Shown in pieces: positions 59,703 through 64,000 of a stretch of 64,000 nucleotides of DNA (positions within the stretch are counted from its first letter, which is position 1; the number at the start of each line of letters is the position of its first letter). The DNA comes from CAVTWH01 sp963850915. Lineage in GTDB: Bacteria > Actinomycetota > Actinomycetes > Mycobacteriales > Micromonosporaceae. The stretch is taken from positions 1-64,000 of the forward strand of contig CAWKND010000014.1 of NCBI GenBank assembly GCA_963850915.1, in the 5' to 3' direction. Position numbers and translations under genes: made by a program. The notes beneath the pieces were generated by a model. It made no database searches. It was given only the letters and a program-made list of their open reading frames with translations, and was not told the origin of the DNA.

Positions 59703-61569
59703 TCAGCCCAGGCCGCCGCGTCGCTGGGTACGCGCCTGCGGCCAACCGGGCAGCGTGTCGACCGAGCCGACCAGCCGGTCGGCCACCTCGTCAGCGGAGA
59801 ACTGGCCGTCGGCGACGGCGACCGCCAGCGACTCGACATCGGGGAAGCCCAGCGCGTCGGCGAGCGTCTGCAGCGGCGAGTCCTCGACCAGGCTGCGCTC
59901 GTGCTTGCGCAGCGCCCGCTGGATGGCGATCCGCCCCAGCGCCACCTTGTGCACCATCGAGGAGTCGCCGCTGGCCGGCTCGCGGTCCTCGAAGAACTGG
60001 GTGATCTGCAGTTGGGCGCCGGGGCTGCGGACGAACTTCAGCCAGTCGCGGGACGGCCGGCCGGCGGGCGAGGGCTGGCCGAGTACCTCGACCACGTCGC
60101 CGTCGGAGAGTTCGGCGGACAGGGGTACCAGCCGGCCGCCCTTGCGCGCGGCCACGCAGCTGTGCCCCTGCTCGACGGAGAGCGCGTAGGCCAGGTCGAC
60201 CGGGGTACTCCCGGCCGGCAGTTGGATCTGGGTGCCCTCATTGGTGAAGACGTGGATCTGTGCCTCGGTCAGGTCGCAGCGCAGCGCGTCGAGGAAGCTG
60301 CCGGTGTCGTCGGCGATCTGCTGCCAGTCGATCATCCGGTGCAGCCAGACCAGCTGGGCACTGCGCGCCCGGTTGGTGAGCTGGGCGGTGTATTCGGGGT
60401 AGCGGAAGTTGGCGACGATGCCGTACTCGGCGGCCCGGTGCATGCTCGCCGTGCGGATCAGTACCTCCAGCGGCTGCCGGTCCGGCCCCAGCACGGTGGT
60501 GTGCAGCGAGCGGTACAGGTTGTTCTTCGGCGAGGCGATGAAGTCCTTGAACCTGCCCGGCACCGGCCGGTAGGTGGTGTGTACGGTGCCCAGCGCCGCG
60601 TAACAGTCGCTCTCCGAGCCGTCCACCACGACCACCACCCGGGGCAGGTCGTGCAGCGCCTCCTGCCCGGTGGCCAGGGTGTCCTTCCAGATGGAGAAGT
60701 AGTGCCGGGCCCGGGACACCAGCTTGGCGTCGACCTTGGCGCGGGCCAGCGCCGGCTGCAGCGTGCCGGTGACCGTCTCCAGGAACGCCGCCCACTGGTC
60801 GCCCTTTTTCATGTGCGTGTCGATCCGCTCGTACCACTCGGGCTCCAGCGCCCACAGCACCGTGTCCTCCAGCTCGCGCTTGAGCGCCTGGATGCCCAGC
60901 CGGTCGGCGAGCGGGACCAGGACGTCCCGGGTGGCGGTGGCGATGCGGGTGCGTGACGGGCCGGAGCGGGCGTCGAGGGTACGCATGTTGTGCAGCCGGT
61001 CGGCCAGCTTGATCACCAGTACCCGTACGTCGGCACCGGCTTTGAGCAGCATCTTGCGGATCGTCTCGGCCTCGGCGTCGGCGCCGAAGTGGGCCTTGTC
61101 GAACTTGGTCACCCCGTCGACGATCAGCTCCACCTCGGGGCCGAAGTCGCTGCGCAGCTCGGGGAGCGTGTAGGTGGTGTCCTCGACGGTGTCGTGCAGC
61201 AGGGCGGCGACCAGGGTGGTGGTGTCCATCCCGAGATCGGCCAGGATCTGGGCGACGGCGACCGGGTGGCGTGATGTAGGGGTCGCCACTCTTGCGGGTC
61301 TGCCCGCGGTGCTTCTCCTCGGCCACGCTGTAGCCGCGGCGCAGTGCTCCGGCATCGGCTTTCGGGTGGATCTGCCGATGGGCACGTACCAGGTCGGTGA
61401 CCGGGTCGCCGGGGCTGGCCGGCCAGGACAGCATGGAACGCAGCCGATCGGTGAACCGACCGTCGGGCTGTCCACCGTCGCGTCGCGAGGGCGGGGCGCC
61501 GAGTTTGGCGGTGGGGAGGGGAAGTGCACCGCCGGAGAGCGCATCCGCGCCGGCAGTGAGGTCCAACAC
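59703..61569 (-). pseudogene. RelA/SpoT-family (p)ppGpp enzyme gene with a frameshift
   Basis: Starts GTG 61569 (MLDLTAGADALSG), reads to KHRGQTRKSGDPYIT, then shifts frame: HPVAVAQILADLGMDTTTLV continues in another frame to the stop at 59703. Deleting one base near 61271 restores YITHPVAVAQ and about 621 aa. Domains: HD hydrolase (about 75-230; LLHDTVEDT), synthetase (about 285-400; GRFKDFIASPKNNLYRSLHTTV), TGS (about 440-500; HVFTNEGTQIQLPAG) and a helical end; no ACT domain. It looks like the second, shorter actinobacterial Rel-type protein, not the main Rel. The break falls at the first HD-domain His. Confidence 0.88.
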
Positions 61570-61740
61570 CCACCCCCTAACCGACCGTCGCCACATCAGG
61601 CCATCAGTGTCGGTCAGCCACGGGATTCGGCGCGAACCGGACATCCGATCGGGTGGACCGGGTACGGCTCGCGTCGGACTGGGCTTGATCCGACGTGACT
61701 CCAAGCGTAGTCAACGATCGATGAGCCGAACGGGCAGAGC

Positions 61741-63582
61741 CTAATGTCCGATCGGATGGGTTGACGCACGCTCTGCCAGTGCCAGCAACGCTCGGTGACG
61801 GGCGGCACCCGTTGCCGGGAGTGCCCAGCCGTCGGTGACGTGGATCAGCCGCGAGTCGTCGCGCTCCAGCCACGCCAGGATCCGCTCGGACTCCTCGGCG
61901 CTGGCGCACGGAGTCGGGCCCGGCGCCGGGCGTACCGGCTCGGCGGTGGTGAGCATCAGCTCGATGGTGGCCCGCGGATGTACCCCGCGCGGCGAGACCC
62001 CGGCCGCGACCAGTCGCCCGTGGCGTACCACCGCCAACTCCCAGCCGCCCCGGGCCGCCGGGCGCGCCGCGATCAACTCGGCGATGGAGGTCAACGAGCG
62101 CAGCCGCTGCAGCCGGATCGTGGTGCGCAGGAGCACAGCCAGCCGGGTACGCGCGGCAGCCGCCTCCTCGAAGCGCTGCGCCCCGGAGAGCACCGCGATC
62201 CGCCCCATCAGCCTCGTCACCACCGGATCCAGGTCGTCAGTCGCCACCCGGTGGAACGGCTCGGCTGCGACGGACTGGTAGTCGGCGGCGGAGATGCGGT
62301 GCTCGCACGGCGCCGGACAGCGCCCCAGCTCGGCCAGCGCACACGCCGCGACGGGGGTACGTGGGGAGAGTTTCAGGGTGCACGGGCGCAGCGGGAGCGC
62401 TTCGTAGATCGCGTTGGCGGCGTACTCGGCGGCCCGGGCCGAGGCGAACGGGCCGAGGTAGCTGGTGTCGTCGATGCCCAGCTGCCGGACCACGGACAGC
62501 CGCGGATAGAGCTCGCTGGTCAGCTTCAGCCAGTGCACCCGCTCCGGGAACTTGGAGCGGCGGTTGTACGGCGGCTTGTGCACCGCGATCAGCCGCAGCT
62601 CGCGTACCTCCGCCTCCAGCGCGTGCGCGCACTCGATCGCCTCCACCCGCTGGGCGGCGTTGAGCATCTCGGAGATCCGGGCCCGCTTCTCGGCGGCCGT
62701 GAAGTAGGACTTGACCCGGGTGGCGATGGTGCCGCTCTTGCCGACGTAGAGCGGCCGGTCGTCGGCGGCCCGGAACACGTAGACGCCCGGGGTGTCCGGC
62801 AGGTTCTCGGCCAGGTGCCGTTTGCGCCGCTGGGTGGGGGTGACGGCGCGCTGGAACTCGACCGCCTCGCCGAGCGTGAAGACCTTGTGGTCGCCGAGCC
62901 GGGCGAACAGCCCGTGCAGTACGTCGACGGTGGCCCGGGCGTCGTCCAGCGCGCGGTGGGTGGGGGTCCGGGCGCCGAAGAAGATCGCCAGGGTACCGAG
63001 CTTGCGGTTGGCCACCTCGTCGTTGGTCAGTGCCCGGCGGGCCAGCGCCGCGGTGTCCAGGACGATCGGCTTCGGCCACGGGTAGCCGAACTTGGCGCAC
63101 GCCGACCGGAGGAAGCCCACGTCATAGGGGGCGTTGTGGGCCACCCACACGGCACCCTTGGCGAACTCCAGGAACGCCGGCAGCGCCTCGGCGAGCATCG
63201 GTGCCGGGGTGAGCATGGCCTGGGTGATGCCGGTCAGCACGGTGATGAACGGCGGGATCGGCGAGCCCGGGTTGACCAGCGTGCCGAACTCGCCCAGCGG
63301 CTCGCCGCCGCGGGTCTTCACCGCGCCGATCTCGGTGATCCCGCACTCCTGGGGGGTACCGCCGGTGGTCTCCAGGTCGACGACGACGAACGTGGTGTCC
63401 CGCAGTTCCCGGGCGGCCTCGCTGCCGAGCAGCTTGTCGAAGCTCTCCTGCACGAAGCTGGGCATCGGCGCACCGACGACCGGCACCGGTCCGGAAACGG
63501 GATCGGTCGCCGGCGCTGATGCCGGTGTGACGCCGGTGGCCGGCGCGGAGCCACGGTGCGGGAGGTGCGGGAGGTACGCCAC
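61741..63582 (-). CDS. DEDDh exonuclease fused to a UvrC-like GIY-YIG nuclease
   Basis: 613 aa. Residues about 50-215 are a DnaQ-like 3'-5' exonuclease: VVVDLETTGG (Exo I), HNAPYDVGFLRSAC (Exo II), HRALDDARATVDVL (Exo III). About 245-330 is a GIY-YIG endonuclease like the UvrC N-terminus: PGVYVFRAADDRPLYVGKSGT...RVKSYF. A Cys-containing region (ALAELGRCPAPCEH) and a UVR-like helix (AQRFEEAAAARTRLA) follow. This exonuclease/UvrC fusion (Cho-like, Rv2191 type) is typical of actinomycetes and presumably serves nucleotide excision repair. Start taken as GTG 63582 (MAYLPHLPHRG); ATG 63465 is the alternative. Confidence 0.92.
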   Translation of the reverse strand: MAYLPHLPHRGSAPATGVTPASAPATDPVSGPVPVVGAPMPSFVQESFDKLLGSEAARELRDTTFVVVDLETTGGTPQECGITEIGAVKTRGGEPLGEFGTLVNPGSPIPPFITVLTGITQAMLTPAPMLAEALPAFLEFAKGAVWVAHNAPYDVGFLRSACAKFGYPWPKPIVLDTAALARRALTNDEVANRKLGTLAIFFGARTPTHRALDDARATVDVLHGLFARLGDHKVFTLGEAVEFQRAVTPTQRRKRHLAENLPDTPGVYVFRAADDRPLYVGKSGTIATRVKSYFTAAEKRARISEMLNAAQRVEAIECAHALEAEVRELRLIAVHKPPYNRRSKFPERVHWLKLTSELYPRLSVVRQLGIDDTSYLGPFASARAAEYAANAIYEALPLRPCTLKLSPRTPVAACALAELGRCPAPCEHRISAADYQSVAAEPFHRVATDDLDPVVTRLMGRIAVLSGAQRFEEAAAARTRLAVLLRTTIRLQRLRSLTSIAELIAARPAARGGWELAVVRHGRLVAAGVSPRGVHPRATIELMLTTAEPVRPAPGPTPCASAEESERILAWLERDDSRLIHVTDGWALPATGAARHRALLALAERASTHPIGH

Positions 63583-63658
63583 GCGGTGACCGTACGGGCG
63601 AGGTATGACAAGACTTCTCCCTGCGGCGGTTCGGGCGCCGGAGTGGGACACTTGGCGC

Positions 63659-64000
63659 ATGTCCGCGCTGGTACCCGATGATGAGGCCGCCCTCGACGCG
63701 GCCGCGCGGGTACCCTCGTCGGCTCTGGACGCCGAGCCGACCGACCCGGGCGACCCCGCTGTAGCCGATCTCGAAACCGATGCCGGTGACGACCCGGAGG
63801 CCGGCGAGGATGAGCCACTGCTTATCGAGCCGGTCCGCCAGCGGGTGATCAACCTCGCGTCGGCGGCGCTGGGCGGGCTGCCATTTGACGAGCTGCCCGT
63901 GGTACTTCGCCGGGTGGCCCGGTTCGCCCCCAACCGGCGGGCCCGACTCGGCGGCGCCCAACTGGCCGCCGCACTCACCTCCGACCCGCTCTTCCGGCAG
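63659..64000 (+). CDS. NYN-domain protein, N-terminal fragment
   Basis: 114 codons run to the window edge. An acidic, disordered start (residues 1-60) leads to RQRVINLASAALGGLPFDEL and VVLRRVARFAPNRRARLGGAQLAAALTSDPLFRQ, the helical N-terminal region of actinobacterial NYN-domain (PIN-like, predicted RNA-binding) proteins. The nuclease-like domain itself is outside the window. Divergent from the exonuclease/GIY-YIG gene. Confidence 0.75.
   Translation, partial: MSALVPDDEAALDAAARVPSSALDAEPTDPGDPAVADLETDAGDDPEAGEDEPLLIEPVRQRVINLASAALGGLPFDELPVVLRRVARFAPNRRARLGGAQLAAALTSDPLFRQ

Overview
The window is high-GC DNA from an actinomycete. The aa3-bc1 respiratory gene cluster, actinobacterial SucB, CobU-CobT fusion, ECF42 sigma factor and DUF3043/DUF4191 proteins all fit, and protein flavour suggests Micromonosporaceae (inference; no rRNA is present). 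Much of the gene content and order recalls, from memory, the Mycobacterium tuberculosis Rv2190-Rv2220 neighbourhood: lipA, lipB, TIGR01777, sucB, aminopeptidase, gcvT, cobS, cobT, glycerate kinase, erpA, adenosine kinase, ctaC-ctaF, trpD, ctaE-qcrCAB and the exonuclease/GIY-YIG fusion. Accessory genes are inserted between these conserved blocks.

Layout. 0-5 kb: start of a DUF4191 gene, lipA, a lipoprotein, a T-box-controlled archaeal-type aspartyl-tRNA synthetase, a Dabb protein, an HTH/Clp_N protein behind a large palindrome, and a frameshifted lipB. 5-15 kb: accessory genes (expansin-CBM2, methyltransferase, TetR, DoxX, a large GT-C-like membrane protein, ECF42 sigma with its YciI partner, two membrane proteins, a TIGR01777 protein). 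15.8-23.9 kb: sucB split in two, lpd, a frameshifted small gene, DUF4253, pepA, gcvT, MmcQ-like. 23.9-29 kb: wreck of a starch-binding protein gene, cobS, cobU-cobT, a small gene coupled to a site-2 protease. 29-41 kb: aldo/keto reductase, giant TPR/WG protein, XRE-cupin regulator with azlCD, DUF3043, murA, nadA, glycerate kinase, erpA, CHAP protein. 41-52 kb: PfkB kinase, cysteine desulfurase/TusA, ctaC-ctaF, trpD, receiver protein, CtaG-like protein, ctaE-qcrC-qcrA-qcrB. 52-55 kb: alpha/beta hydrolase and a frameshifted S9 peptidase. 54.9-57.9 kb: an island with different base usage (tiny ORF, helical-repeat protein, membrane-anchored M16 peptidase). 58-64 kb: AsnC-type protein, nucleotidyltransferase, Nudix hydrolase, frameshifted relA-like gene, exonuclease/GIY-YIG protein, and the start of an NYN-domain gene.

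How genes work together: lipA and lipB make the lipoyl group carried by SucB and oxidised by Lpd; GcvT also belongs to a lipoate-dependent system. ctaC/F/E and qcrCAB are most of the cytochrome bc1-aa3 branch (subunit I is not here). cobS and cobU-cobT are late cobalamin assembly.

Window-wide signals: the palindrome GTAC is several-fold over-represented and drives unusual codon choices; it drops in the 55-58 kb island. Five otherwise conserved genes carry frame breaks (lipB, sucB, the 19.4 kb gene, the S9 peptidase, relA). Four of these are single-base indels that may be assembly errors; the sucB break is a 16-bp-period duplication and looks real.
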